From an uncultured Collinsella sp. (lineage in GTDB: Bacteria > Actinomycetota > Coriobacteriia > Coriobacteriales > Coriobacteriaceae): a stretch of 7,067 nt of DNA. The stretch covers positions 1 to 7,067 of the forward strand of contig URTB01000071.1 in the NCBI GenBank assembly GCA_900550595.1, read 5' to 3'. Position 1 is the first letter of the stretch, and each line of letters opens with the position of its first letter. The position numbers and the translations under genes are program-made. The notes under the pieces are model-generated. The model saw nothing but the letters and a program-made list of their open reading frames with translations, ran no database searches and had not been told where the DNA came from. This document shows positions 1 to 5,595 of the stretch, in pieces.

Positions 1-310
1 TATCGTCATTCTTGGTCGTTACGTTCTCAAGGATGAGCTTGCTGGACGTGCCGTCGTTAAACAGGTGACAGACGTTGCCGCGAACGTTGCCGTCTTGGTT
101 GACGCTCGCGGTGCGAAAATAGCCCGCGGGGCGAAGGCGAATGACGAAATTGTGGAGGCTGTCCGACGGTGCGGGTGTGTTGTCTGCAAATGCCGCTCGC
201 AGGGGAATGCCCGGCGCTGCGGTTTCGGGCAGGCTTGCAAGTGGTGACAACGCCGCAAGCCCTAGGCCCAGCGTAAACGCTCGGCGGCTGATGGCATGGT
301 GTTCGGTCAT
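1..310 (-). CDS. Exported protein with twin-arginine signal peptide, 3' part cut off by window edge
   Basis: The frame is open from an ATG at 310 down to the left edge, giving 103 codons without a stop. The N-terminus reads MTEHHAISRRAFTLGLGLAA: a short polar n-region, the Tat-type motif S8-R9-R10-A11-F12-T13-L14, then a weakly hydrophobic stretch. A plausible signal peptidase site follows A40-F41-A42, before D43. The visible mature part is Ser/Thr/Asn/Asp-rich, has one Cys (in a VCHLF segment), and resembles no family I can name. A ribosome binding site GGAGAAG lies at 313-319, with GGAG five bases from the ATG, which supports this start. Known of the motif: Tat substrates are exported already folded. 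Inferred: an extracellular or wall-associated protein. It is the third leftward gene in a row for an exported product, but it appears separately transcribed, because a terminator lies upstream at 517-544. Function unknown. Confidence 0.75.
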   Translation of the reverse strand, partial: MTEHHAISRRAFTLGLGLAALSPLASLPETAAPGIPLRAAFADNTPAPSDSLHNFVIRLRPAGYFRTASVNQDGNVRGNVCHLFNDGTSSKLILENVTTKNDD

Positions 311-353
311 AACTTCTCCATTCGCAGAGTGCGGTTATGCGATAGTTTTGGTC

Positions 354-359
354 ACTATA
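354..359 (-). promoter_or_regulatory. Candidate -10 element for the Tat-signal gene
   Basis: On the minus strand this reads TATAGT, five of six matches to the sigma-70 -10 consensus. Transcription would start near 347, leaving a leader of about 36 bases before the ribosome binding site. No convincing -35 lies 16-18 bases upstream. The same bases form one arm of a short inverted repeat (ATAGT, 7-base gap, ACTAT, at 342-358), which could be an operator or chance. The rest of the 311-615 gap holds the terminator at 517-544 and nothing else I can recognise. Confidence 0.4.
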
Positions 360-510
360 CTGCCCAGATGTTTAAAGATGCTGGTTTAATTGTCTGCGCG
401 GCGCAATAAATCGGTGGGCGGACGTGTTGGGGTGTTTGTCGTTTTCGTACTGTTGCCACATTTGGGGCGGTTCCGGCGTCCGGCATCCTCGCGTTCGTCG
501 GCTACAGGCA

Positions 511-544
511 TAAGAAAGGGAGGGTCGGTTTACCGGCCCTCCCT
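511..544 (-). terminator. Intrinsic terminator of the 616-1209 lipoprotein gene
   Basis: On the minus strand, arms 533-544 and 517-528 form a 12-bp GC-rich stem (AGGGAGGG/CCCTCCCT core, one A-C mismatch) with a four-base loop. The sequence after the stem reads TTTCTTA in the RNA-like strand. The hairpin lies about 70 bases beyond the stop codon at 616-618. There is no T-run on the plus-strand side, so it works leftwards only. It closely resembles the terminator at 1347-1382. Confidence 0.8.
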
Positions 545-615
545 GGGTACGAAGCGCTGGGGTACCGTCGCTTGTTTGCACTGCGACCGTGTTTCCCGTT
601 GCGCTCGCCAGTCGC

Positions 616-1209
616 TTAGCGCTTGATCTCGATATCGTCGAGCTTGACGTCCATGGCCTCGGTCTTGGCCTCGGCGATGTCGTCGGCAAATTCCAGAGAC
701 TTCATCATGGTCTCGACGGCGTCCTTGTGCTCCTCGACGTTGTCGATACGCACATACACACTGCCGCCGTCAACGTCGGTGAAGTATTCGGTCGTTACGC
801 CGCCCGAGTGTGTATAGGAAGCGTTGCGCCAAGTCTTGCCGTTGTACTTGACGGGGTCATTCTCGGTCCACTCAAAGCTGGCATTCCACTTTGCCTCGTA
901 GTCGAACAGCTCGTCGGCGTTCTTGTCAGGATCGAAGACGGGGATGAAGCGATCGCTGGCGTGCTCGCTCTCGGTGAACTTAAACTGGGCCCTGTCGGCA
1001 GTGTCGCCTGCGACGTCGGTGATCTCGACGCCCTCGGGGACCTCGACCTTAAACCAAATGAAGTCGGTCCTCATATCCACGGCTGGCTTTTCTGCTCCGC
1101 CGCCACCGCCACTGCCGGTAGCGCCGCCGCTTCCGCCACAGCCCACCAGGGCAACCGCGGCAAAGAGACTGATGCAGAGGGTGAGAATCGCAAAGGCCTT
1201 CTTTTTCAT
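616..1209 (-). CDS. Putative lipoprotein, paralogue of the neighbour at 1436-2041
   Basis: This encodes 197 residues. It has a classic lipoprotein signal: Lys2-4, a hydrophobic core, and lipobox L21-V22-G23-C24, so Cys24 should be lipidated and anchored to the outer face of the membrane. A flexible Gly/Ser-rich linker follows (residues 25-39), then a single globular region starting at TDFIWFKVEVPEGV (48-61). Further landmarks shared with the paralogue are DRFIPV, YNGKTW, GGSVYV and a charged tail ending in IEIKR. There is no membrane segment after the signal and no catalytic motif I recognise. The ribosome binding site GAGGAGGA (1217-1224) sits seven bases from the ATG. The gene has its own terminator at 517-544 and is separated from the paralogue by another, so it is probably monocistronic. 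A role in binding or envelope stress is possible, but nothing visible decides it. Confidence 0.88.
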   Translation of the reverse strand: MKKKAFAILTLCISLFAAVALVGCGGSGGATGSGGGGGAEKPAVDMRTDFIWFKVEVPEGVEITDVAGDTADRAQFKFTESEHASDRFIPVFDPDKNADELFDYEAKWNASFEWTENDPVKYNGKTWRNASYTHSGGVTTEYFTDVDGGSVYVRIDNVEEHKDAVETMMKSLEFADDIAEAKTEAMDVKLDDIEIKR

Positions 1210-1256
1210 GGTCGTGTCCTCCTCGATCTGTAACCGTCCATGGATTACCTGCCTTT

Positions 1257-1262
1257 ACTGTA
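1257..1262 (-). promoter_or_regulatory. Weak candidate -10 for the 616-1209 lipoprotein gene
   Basis: The minus strand reads TACAGT here, four of six consensus bases, about 48 bases upstream of the start codon. No good -35 is visible. The expected -35 position (about 1279-1285) just touches the shared palindromic element at 1284-1299, so that element could act on this promoter. Confidence 0.25.
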
Positions 1263-1281
1263 CGCGCGAGCGGCTCGTAAG

Positions 1282-1300
1282 GGTGGGCCATGTGTCCCAT
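1282..1300. repeat. Shared 19-bp partly palindromic element, copy 1
   Basis: The plus strand reads GGTGGGCCATGTGTCCCAT, identical to the bases at 2239-2257. The core TGGGCCATGTGTCCCA (1284-1299) is a dyad with six of eight symmetric pairs (TGGG-CA-TG-CCCA). Similarity extends on the left through CTCG/AAG with one substitution and one indel. Both copies lie upstream of a leftward lipoprotein gene, here about 75 bases before the start codon. It may be an operator or part of the duplicated unit. Confidence 0.6.
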
Positions 1301-1346
1301 TCTGAGGGCCGGATTTGCGCCGGCAAGTGGCAATATGTCCGGGCGC

Positions 1347-1382
1347 AAAAGAGGGGAGGGCCGGTCGATCCGATCCTCCCCT
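1347..1382 (-). terminator. Intrinsic terminator of the 1436-2041 lipoprotein gene
   Basis: On the minus strand, arms 1370-1382 and 1352-1364 form a 13-bp stem (AGGGGAGG/CCTCCCCT at the base, one A-C mismatch and one U-G pair) closed by a five-base loop. It is followed by CTTTTG. It starts about 54 bases after the stop at 1436-1438 and insulates the downstream paralogue. Confidence 0.85.
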
Positions 1383-1435
1383 GGCTGGGCGTCCGATCAT
1401 TTAATGACTGCGCATGCGATGCTGCGTGCGAGCCC

Positions 1436-2041
1436 CTAATGCTTGATCTCGATGCTCGAAATCTCGACTTCGCGTGCCTCGGCAACTGCCTTCGCCATGT
1501 CATCGGGGAACTCGATGGAGTTGAGGAGCGCCTCGGCTTCTTTCTTATGCAGATCGAAGTTCGAGATGAGGACGTAGACACTTCCCGGCTCAACGTCGGT
1601 AAAGAGGAGGGTTGAGACGCCGCTGTTGTCCTCGTACGTTCCGACGAGCCACGTCCTGCCGTTATACTCGACGGACCCGCCATCCTTCCACTGGAACGTA
1701 TCACCTTTCTTTTCTGCCTGGTCGGCGTGGGATTCCTCTGCCGTCAGCGCTTTTTTCCAAACGGGGATAAAGCGATCGGCCGAACCGTTCTCGTCTTCGG
1801 GGAAGGTGAGCTGGACCCTGTCGGCATTCTTGCCAGCGGAATCGCTTACGCCAACGCCCTCGGGCATTTCCACCTTAAACCAGATAAAGTCAGTCTTTTC
1901 GGCGACGGGGGCCTTTTCCTTGCCTTCGCTCTTTGAGGTGCTGCCGCCTCCGCCTGATGCGATCCCGCCGCAGCCGACAAGGGCGAGTGCGGCAAAGAGG
2001 GCGATGCAAAGGGAAAGGATCAATAGGGTCTTTTTCTTCAT
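1436..2041 (-). CDS. Putative lipoprotein, paralogue of the neighbour at 616-1209
   Basis: This encodes 201 residues from the ATG at 2041. An in-frame ATG 30 bases upstream (2071) exists. I reject it because the ribosome binding site AAGGAGGA (2049-2056) stands seven bases before 2041 and because the protein then begins MKKK like its paralogue. The signal peptide ends in lipobox L21-V22-G23-C24. A Gly/Ser/Lys-rich linker (25-49) leads to TDFIWFKVEMPEGV (50-63). DRFIPV, YNGRTW, PGSVYV and a terminal IEIKH match the paralogue in order. By eye about half of the residues are shared over the whole length, with an extra stretch of a few residues after DRFIPVWKK. The product should sit on the outer face of the membrane. 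I do not recognise the family. The leader is long, and a terminator follows at 1347-1382. Confidence 0.88.
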   Translation of the reverse strand: MKKKTLLILSLCIALFAALALVGCGGIASGGGGSTSKSEGKEKAPVAEKTDFIWFKVEMPEGVGVSDSAGKNADRVQLTFPEDENGSADRFIPVWKKALTAEESHADQAEKKGDTFQWKDGGSVEYNGRTWLVGTYEDNSGVSTLLFTDVEPGSVYVLISNFDLHKKEAEALLNSIEFPDDMAKAVAEAREVEISSIEIKH

Positions 2042-2160
2042 GGTGGCGTCCTCCTTGTCTGTCGGTGACATCGCGGCGCCGCATGCTGTTGGGGTACTGA
2101 TTGCGCTGGCGGCGGATGTCTCTGTGTACTGTGCGGCTTATGCCTCCGTTCATCGCTTGT

Positions 2161-2175
2161 GGCCGTTGCGCGGCC
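2161..2175. repeat. Short inverted repeat in the leader of the 1436-2041 gene
   Basis: GGCCG (2161-2165) and CGGCC (2171-2175) pair across a five-base spacer. If transcription starts near 2189, the hairpin would lie early in the leader. There is no T-run and no riboswitch-like conservation that I can identify, so it may be no more than GC-rich sequence. Confidence 0.25.
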
Positions 2176-2195
2176 GTGCCCCAACAGGTTCCTTG

Positions 2196-2201
2196 TTTAT
2201 A
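2196..2201 (-). promoter_or_regulatory. Candidate -10 for the 1436-2041 lipoprotein gene
   Basis: The minus strand reads TATAAA, five of six consensus bases, in the most AT-rich part of the gap. The -35 position at 17-base spacing reads GACGTC, a poor match. Transcription from here would leave a leader of about 147 bases. The shared 19-bp element lies about 40 bases further upstream. Confidence 0.4.
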
Positions 2202-2238
2202 GATATGCCCCAGTTTGTGACGTCCGGAAGTCTCGAAA

Positions 2239-2257
2239 GGTGGGCCATGTGTCCCAT
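2239..2257. repeat. Shared 19-bp partly palindromic element, copy 2
   Basis: This is identical to 1282-1300: GGTGGGCCATGTGTCCCAT, with the dyad core at 2241-2256. It sits in the divergent gap, about 200 bases before the leftward lipoprotein start and about 55 bases before the candidate rightward promoter of the fchA-like gene. It could serve either side. The differing distance to the two lipoprotein starts argues against a simple fixed-spacing activator site. Confidence 0.6.
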
Positions 2258-2312
2258 GTTTGTGGCGCCGACGCCTATCGTTCGTCATAGAAATCCGCGA
2301 TGGCCAGGTGCG

Positions 2313-2341
2313 CTGACGTTCATGTGCTTATGGGCTAGACT
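2313..2341 (+). promoter_or_regulatory. Candidate promoter of the fchA-folD unit
   Basis: CTGACG (2313-2318) and TAGACT (2336-2341) each match four of six sigma-70 consensus bases at the optimal 17-base spacing. Transcription would begin near 2348, giving a leader of about 70 bases. This is the best rightward promoter in the 2042-2418 gap, which otherwise holds the shared element, the leftward -10 candidate and two inverted repeats. Confidence 0.5.
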
Positions 2342-2363
2342 TAGCACCATTACGTGTTCGACG

Positions 2364-2391
2364 CGGTTGGACGACGGTTGCCGACCAACCG
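2364..2391. repeat. Inverted repeat in the fchA leader
   Basis: CGGTTGG (2364-2370) is a perfect inverted match to CCAACCG (2385-2391). A second CGGTTG at 2375-2380 can pair with CAACCG at 2386-2391, so two hairpins compete for the same 3' arm. The structure ends about 14 bases before the ribosome binding site and has no T-run. It could be a leader structure or a protein site. Confidence 0.35.
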
Positions 2392-2418
2392 ATCTATATG
2401 ACTTGAAGGTGCATGCGT

Positions 2419-3051
2419 ATGAGCCAAGAGATGATGGATAAAACCTGTCGCGAGTTTGCCCAGGCGCTTGCCGCGCGCGAGCCGGTTCCCGGCGGCGGTA
2501 GTGCGAGCGCCTTTGTGGGCGCGCTGGGAGCCTCGCTTTGCGGGATGGTCGCTCGATATGGGGCGACCAATCCCGCACTTGCCGATCGCGCGGACGATTT
2601 GGTGCGTGCGTTTTCCCGGGCGGACGAGTTATCACAGGAACTTGTTGGTCTGGTTGCCGAGGATGTTCGTGCGTACGGCCAGGTGTCTGCGGCATACGGT
2701 ATTCCGCGCGAGGACCCGGCTCGACCTGCGGCGATTCAGGACGCGTTGCACGTGGCGGCCATGCCACCGTATCGGATCATGGATGCCTGCGGCCGCGCGC
2801 TGGCGCTGCTTGAGGACATGGCGGACAAGGGGTCGCGCCAGCTATTGTCCGATGTGGCGTGCGGTGCCGTGTTCTGCCGCGCCGCCATGCAGGGTGCGAG
2901 CCTGACGCTCTTTGCCAACACCACGTCTATGAAAGACCGGGCGCGCGCTGAGGAGCTCGAGGCGGCGTGCGATGAACTGCTGGATACGTGGCTGCCGCGC
3001 GCCGATGCGCTGGCGCGCCGCGCCGCTGACGCCGCCAGGAGGAGGGGATAA
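2419..3051 (+). CDS. fchA: FchA-type methenyl-THF cyclohydrolase / formimino-THF cyclodeaminase family protein
   Basis: This encodes 210 residues, the normal length of a stand-alone cyclodeaminase-like (FTCD C-terminal) domain. Visible signatures are the N-terminal glycine loop P24-G25-G26-G27-S28 followed by the small-residue helix SAFVGALGASLCGMVARY, a central AIQDAL-AA helix, and ADKGSRQLLSDVACGAVF (SDV at 144-146) leading to a SMKD motif near 170. Family members act on 5,10-methenyl-THF (cyclohydrolase, FchA) or 5-formimino-THF (cyclodeaminase) in the cytoplasm. The family alone does not separate the two. The partner folD starts two bases after the stop, with its ribosome binding site inside this gene's last codons, which favours the cyclohydrolase role. 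Start choice: AAGGT at 2406-2410 is eight bases from ATG 2419 and only two from an in-frame ATG at 2413, so I prefer 2419. The C-terminus is Arg/Ala-rich. Confidence 0.88.
   Translation: MSQEMMDKTCREFAQALAAREPVPGGGSASAFVGALGASLCGMVARYGATNPALADRADDLVRAFSRADELSQELVGLVAEDVRAYGQVSAAYGIPREDPARPAAIQDALHVAAMPPYRIMDACGRALALLEDMADKGSRQLLSDVACGAVFCRAAMQGASLTLFANTTSMKDRARAEELEAACDELLDTWLPRADALARRAADAARRRG
3037..3047 (+). promoter_or_regulatory. folD ribosome binding site inside the 3' end of fchA
   Basis: AGGAGGAGGGG is very purine-rich and ends six bases before the folD ATG at 3054, within the final Arg codons of fchA. With only two bases between stop and start, ribosomes finishing fchA can re-initiate directly. 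This points to coupled, roughly balanced synthesis of the two proteins. Confidence 0.75.
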
Positions 3052-3053
3052 CT

Positions 3054-3908
3054 ATGGCAGAACTGCTCAAGGGCGCTCCCGTCGCCCGCGCGTTGACTGA
3101 GGAGCTCGCTGCTCGCTGCGTCGCCCTGCGCGAACGGGGCATCGTGCCGACGCTGGCCATCGTTCGCGTGGGCGAGCGCGAGGACGACCTATCCTACGAG
3201 CGCGGTGCCCTCAAGCGCTGTGAAAAAGTGGGGATTGAGGCTCGCTGCGTTTTGCTTCCTGCCGATGTTTCGCAGGATGAGCTGCTGGCGGTTATTAAGG
3301 ACATCAATGCCGATCCCGCTGTTCATGGCTGCCTGATGTTTCGTCCGCTGCCCGTCGGGCTTGACGAGGATGCAGTTGCCGCGGCACTCGATCCCGCCAA
3401 GGATGTTGACTCCATGACGCCGGCCTCGCTGCTTACCACGCTTTCGGGGCGAGGTGAGGGTTTTGCCCCCTGCACGGCCGAGGCCGTGTTGGCGTTGCTG
3501 GACCATTACGGCGTTGAGCTGGATGGGGCCAAGGTCGCGGTCGTCGGCCGATCGCTGGTTATTGGTCGTCCCGTTGCCGCCATGCTTACGGCTCGCAATG
3601 CCACGGTGACGACGTGTCATACGCATACGCGCGACTTGGCTGCAGAGTGCCGTTCTGCCGACATTGTGGTTGCGGCCGTTGGACGCGCGCGCACGATTGG
3701 CGCGGATGCGGTCTGCGAGGGCCAGGCGATTGTCGATGTGGGCATTAACTGGGACGAGGCCGCTTGCAAGCTGGTCGGCGACGTGGATTTTGATGCTACA
3801 GAACCGATCGTTGGCGCCATCACACCCGTGCCGGGCGGCGTGGGGGCTGTGACTACCGCGATTCTCGCCAAACACGTGATCGAGGCGGCGGAGCGCGCAT
3901 CGAAATAG
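3054..3908 (+). CDS. folD: Methylene-THF dehydrogenase FolD, cyclohydrolase residues replaced
   Basis: This encodes 284 residues, the usual FolD length. The catalytic segment VGEREDDLSYERGALKRCEK (39-58) aligns without gaps to E. coli FolD. Tyr48 matches Tyr50, but the catalytic Lys54 position is Ala52. The VQLPLP segment is MFRPLP (95-100), with Phe96 in place of Gln98. KDVD (116-119) keeps the conserved Asp (Asp119, E. coli Asp121). The NAD(P) loop VVGRSLVIGRP and the C-terminal TPVPGGVGAVTTAIL are intact. Known: in bifunctional enzymes that Lys and Gln are needed for the methenyl-THF cyclohydrolase step, and Lys mutants can keep dehydrogenase activity. Inferred: this protein oxidises/reduces 5,10-methylene-THF and 5,10-methenyl-THF but is a poor or inactive cyclohydrolase, with the upstream FchA supplying that step. 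Cofactor preference (NAD or NADP) cannot be read with confidence. A terminator follows at 3934-3955. Confidence 0.93.
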   Translation: MAELLKGAPVARALTEELAARCVALRERGIVPTLAIVRVGEREDDLSYERGALKRCEKVGIEARCVLLPADVSQDELLAVIKDINADPAVHGCLMFRPLPVGLDEDAVAAALDPAKDVDSMTPASLLTTLSGRGEGFAPCTAEAVLALLDHYGVELDGAKVAVVGRSLVIGRPVAAMLTARNATVTTCHTHTRDLAAECRSADIVVAAVGRARTIGADAVCEGQAIVDVGINWDEAACKLVGDVDFDATEPIVGAITPVPGGVGAVTTAILAKHVIEAAERASK

Positions 3909-3933
3909 TCGTTTTTGACCACAGGGGTTGCCG

Positions 3934-3955
3934 GGGCGGCTGTTTCGCCCTTTTT
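3934..3955 (+). terminator. Intrinsic terminator of the fchA-folD unit
   Basis: GGGCG (3934-3938) pairs with CGCCC (3946-3950) around a short loop, extendable by a G-T pair at 3939/3945, and is followed directly by TTTTT (3951-3955). It begins 25 bases after the folD stop. The stem is short, but the T-run is well placed. Confidence 0.7.
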
Positions 3956-3967
3956 GCGCCGAAGCGA

Positions 3968-3973
3968 TACACT
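3968..3973 (+). promoter_or_regulatory. Candidate -10 for the C69 dipeptidase gene
   Basis: TACACT matches four of six consensus bases, 37 bases before the start codon and just after the folD terminator, where a promoter is expected. The -35 position falls in the terminator stem and matches poorly. Confidence 0.3.
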
Positions 3974-4009
3974 GTTGCCGTTTGATTTCTTCGCTCAAGG
4001 AGGATGCGC

Positions 4010-5533
4010 ATGCCGTGCACAGCGATTCTGGTCGGTAAAAACGCAAGCTACGACGGGTCGACCCTGGTCGCGCGTAACGAGGACTCGTCCAACGGGGTGT
4101 TTGAGCCCAAGCGCATGCGTGTTGTGCATCCCGACGAGCAGCCGCGCGTCTACACGAGCGTCCTGAGTCACCTGACCGTTGAACTGCCCGACAATCCCAT
4201 GCGTTACACAAGCGTCCCCGACGTTGTCCCTGGTCATGGCATTTGGGCAGAGGCCGGCTTCAACGAGCTCAACGTTGGCATGTCCGCAACCGAGACGCTC
4301 ACTACCAACGAGCGCGTTCGCGGCGCCGATCCGCTCGTGGACTACGTGCCCGCCAAGGGCAACGAGGGTGAGGACGGCTATGTGCCGGCGCAGCCCGGCG
4401 GTCTGGGCGAGGAGGACATGGTGACCCTGGTCCTGCCGTACGCCAAGTCCGCTCGCGACGGTGTTCGTATCCTGGGCGACCTGCTCGAGCGCTACGGCAC
4501 CTATGAGAACAACGGCATCGCCTTGAGTGACGTGGACGAGATCTGGTGGCTCGAGACCATCGGCGGCCACCACTGGATCGCCAAGCGCGTGCCTGACGAC
4601 GCCTATGTGACCATGCCTAACCAGCTGGGTATCGACAGCTTCGACCTGGACGATGCCGAGGGCGCCCAAGTCGACCACATGTGCTCCGCCGACCTGCGCT
4701 CCTGGATGGCCGAGTGGCATCTGGATCTGACGCTGGGTGTTAAGGGCGACGGTCCCGCCGCGGTCTTTAACCCGCGCGAGGCCTTTGGCTCGCACAGCGA
4801 CAGCGACCACGTCTACAACACGCCGCGCGCCTGGTACATGCAGCGCTGCCTCAATCCCAGCGATGTGTGGGACGGTCCCGACGCCGACTACACGCCCGAG
4901 AGCGACGACATCCCCTGGAGCCGCGTGCCCGAGCGCAAGGTGACCATCGAGGACATCAAGTACGTGCTTTCGAGCCACTACCAGGGCACGGAGTACGACT
5001 GCTACGGCAGCAAGGGTACGCCCGCCACGCGCGGTGCCTATCGTCCCATCGGCATCAACCGCAACAGCCAGCTCGCCGTGCTGCAGCTGCGCCCCTATGC
5101 ACAGCCGGCGTATCGCGCCGTGCAGTGGATGGCGTTTGGCTCTAACTCGTTTAACGCGCTCGTGCCGCTGTACGCCAATGTCGAGACCATGCCCGAGTAC
5201 TATGCCGACACGCAGGCCCGCGTGACGTCCGAGAATTTCTATTGGGCAAATCGTCTGATCGGTGCCTTGGCCGATGTTCGCTTCCATGAGTGCGGTCGTG
5301 CAGTCGAGGATTATCAGGAGAAGGTCGGCGGCATGGGCCACAAGCAGATTCACGACGTTGACGCTGTCGTAGCCGCGCTGCCCGAGGCCGAGGTGCCTGC
5401 CGAGCTCGCCCGCGCCAACGAGACCTTTGCCGAGCTTGTGCGCTTGGAAACCGATGCTCTGTTGGGCAAGGTGCTCTACACCACGAGCTGTGCCATGAAG
5501 AACTCCTTCGCGATGAACGACAACGTAAGGTAA
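4010..5533 (+). CDS. pepD: Dipeptidase, peptidase family C69 (PepD type)
   Basis: This encodes 507 residues. Family C69 enzymes are N-terminal-nucleophile hydrolases that cleave dipeptides in the cytoplasm, with a Cys exposed at the mature N-terminus as nucleophile. The start MPCTAILVGKNASYDGST matches lactobacillus PepD proteins closely. Cys3 is the expected nucleophile and ARNED (21-25) follows. Further family blocks run along the whole protein: IWAEAGFNELNVGMSATET, GEEDMVTLVLPYAKSAR, WWLETIGGHHWIAKRVPDD, YNTPRAWYMQ, YVLSSHYQGTEYD, YRPIGINRNSQ and NFYWANRLIGALAD. There is no signal peptide. It is some 30 residues longer than the lactobacillus PepDA I recall, partly through an insertion after GADPLVDYV. 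AAGGAGG at 3997-4003 is six bases from ATG 4010. The in-frame ATG at 4004 abuts the ribosome binding site and would bury the Cys further. A terminator follows, so the gene is likely monocistronic. The likely role is peptide use in an amino-acid-fermenting gut bacterium (inference). Confidence 0.93.
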   Translation: MPCTAILVGKNASYDGSTLVARNEDSSNGVFEPKRMRVVHPDEQPRVYTSVLSHLTVELPDNPMRYTSVPDVVPGHGIWAEAGFNELNVGMSATETLTTNERVRGADPLVDYVPAKGNEGEDGYVPAQPGGLGEEDMVTLVLPYAKSARDGVRILGDLLERYGTYENNGIALSDVDEIWWLETIGGHHWIAKRVPDDAYVTMPNQLGIDSFDLDDAEGAQVDHMCSADLRSWMAEWHLDLTLGVKGDGPAAVFNPREAFGSHSDSDHVYNTPRAWYMQRCLNPSDVWDGPDADYTPESDDIPWSRVPERKVTIEDIKYVLSSHYQGTEYDCYGSKGTPATRGAYRPIGINRNSQLAVLQLRPYAQPAYRAVQWMAFGSNSFNALVPLYANVETMPEYYADTQARVTSENFYWANRLIGALADVRFHECGRAVEDYQEKVGGMGHKQIHDVDAVVAALPEAEVPAELARANETFAELVRLETDALLGKVLYTTSCAMKNSFAMNDNVR

Positions 5534-5551
5534 AGACGGCCTTGCGGCGAA

Positions 5552-5595
5552 CGAGCGGGACAAACGCCGTCAAAGGCTTTGCCCCGCTCGATTTC
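5552..5595 (+). terminator. Probable intrinsic terminator of the dipeptidase gene
   Basis: CGAGCGGG (5552-5559) pairs with CCCGCTCG (5583-5590). The stem continues past one A-C mismatch with CAAA (5561-5564) and TTTG (5578-5581), closing on a 13-base loop. ATTTCT follows, a modest T-run. An alternative pairing of GACGGC (5535-5540) with GCCGTC (5566-5571) would disrupt the inner part. Confidence 0.65.

Noticed and set aside
589..1233. A 214-codon open frame on the plus strand over the first lipoprotein gene
   Set aside because: It covers the opposite strand of a gene with a lipobox, a strong ribosome binding site and a terminator, and itself has none of these.
517..1382. The two similar GC-rich hairpins as a mobile or REP-type repeat
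   Set aside because: Both sit just after a stop codon, are followed by T-rich tails on the coding strand only, and are fully explained as terminators of duplicated genes.
2042..2071. Upstream ATG at 2071 as start of the second lipoprotein (ten extra residues)
   Set aside because: It places a charged stretch before the MKKK signal, lacks a ribosome binding site, and lies upstream of an excellent site that serves the ATG at 2041.
2042..2418. A riboswitch or small RNA in the divergent gap
   Set aside because: Only short inverted repeats and candidate promoters are visible. No conserved riboswitch core or paired terminator/antiterminator could be made out.
3189..4211. A 340-codon open frame on the minus strand over folD
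   Set aside because: It is antisense to a clear FolD, crosses the folD terminator into the dipeptidase gene, and has an Arg/His/Asn-rich composition unlike a folded protein.
3995..5563. A 522-codon open frame on the minus strand spanning the dipeptidase gene
   Set aside because: It is an antisense shadow. The plus strand encodes a full-length C69 family protein with its blocks in order, and the minus frame has a low-complexity Val/His/Gly/Ala composition typical of reversed GC-rich codons. There is no ribosome binding site or family motif.
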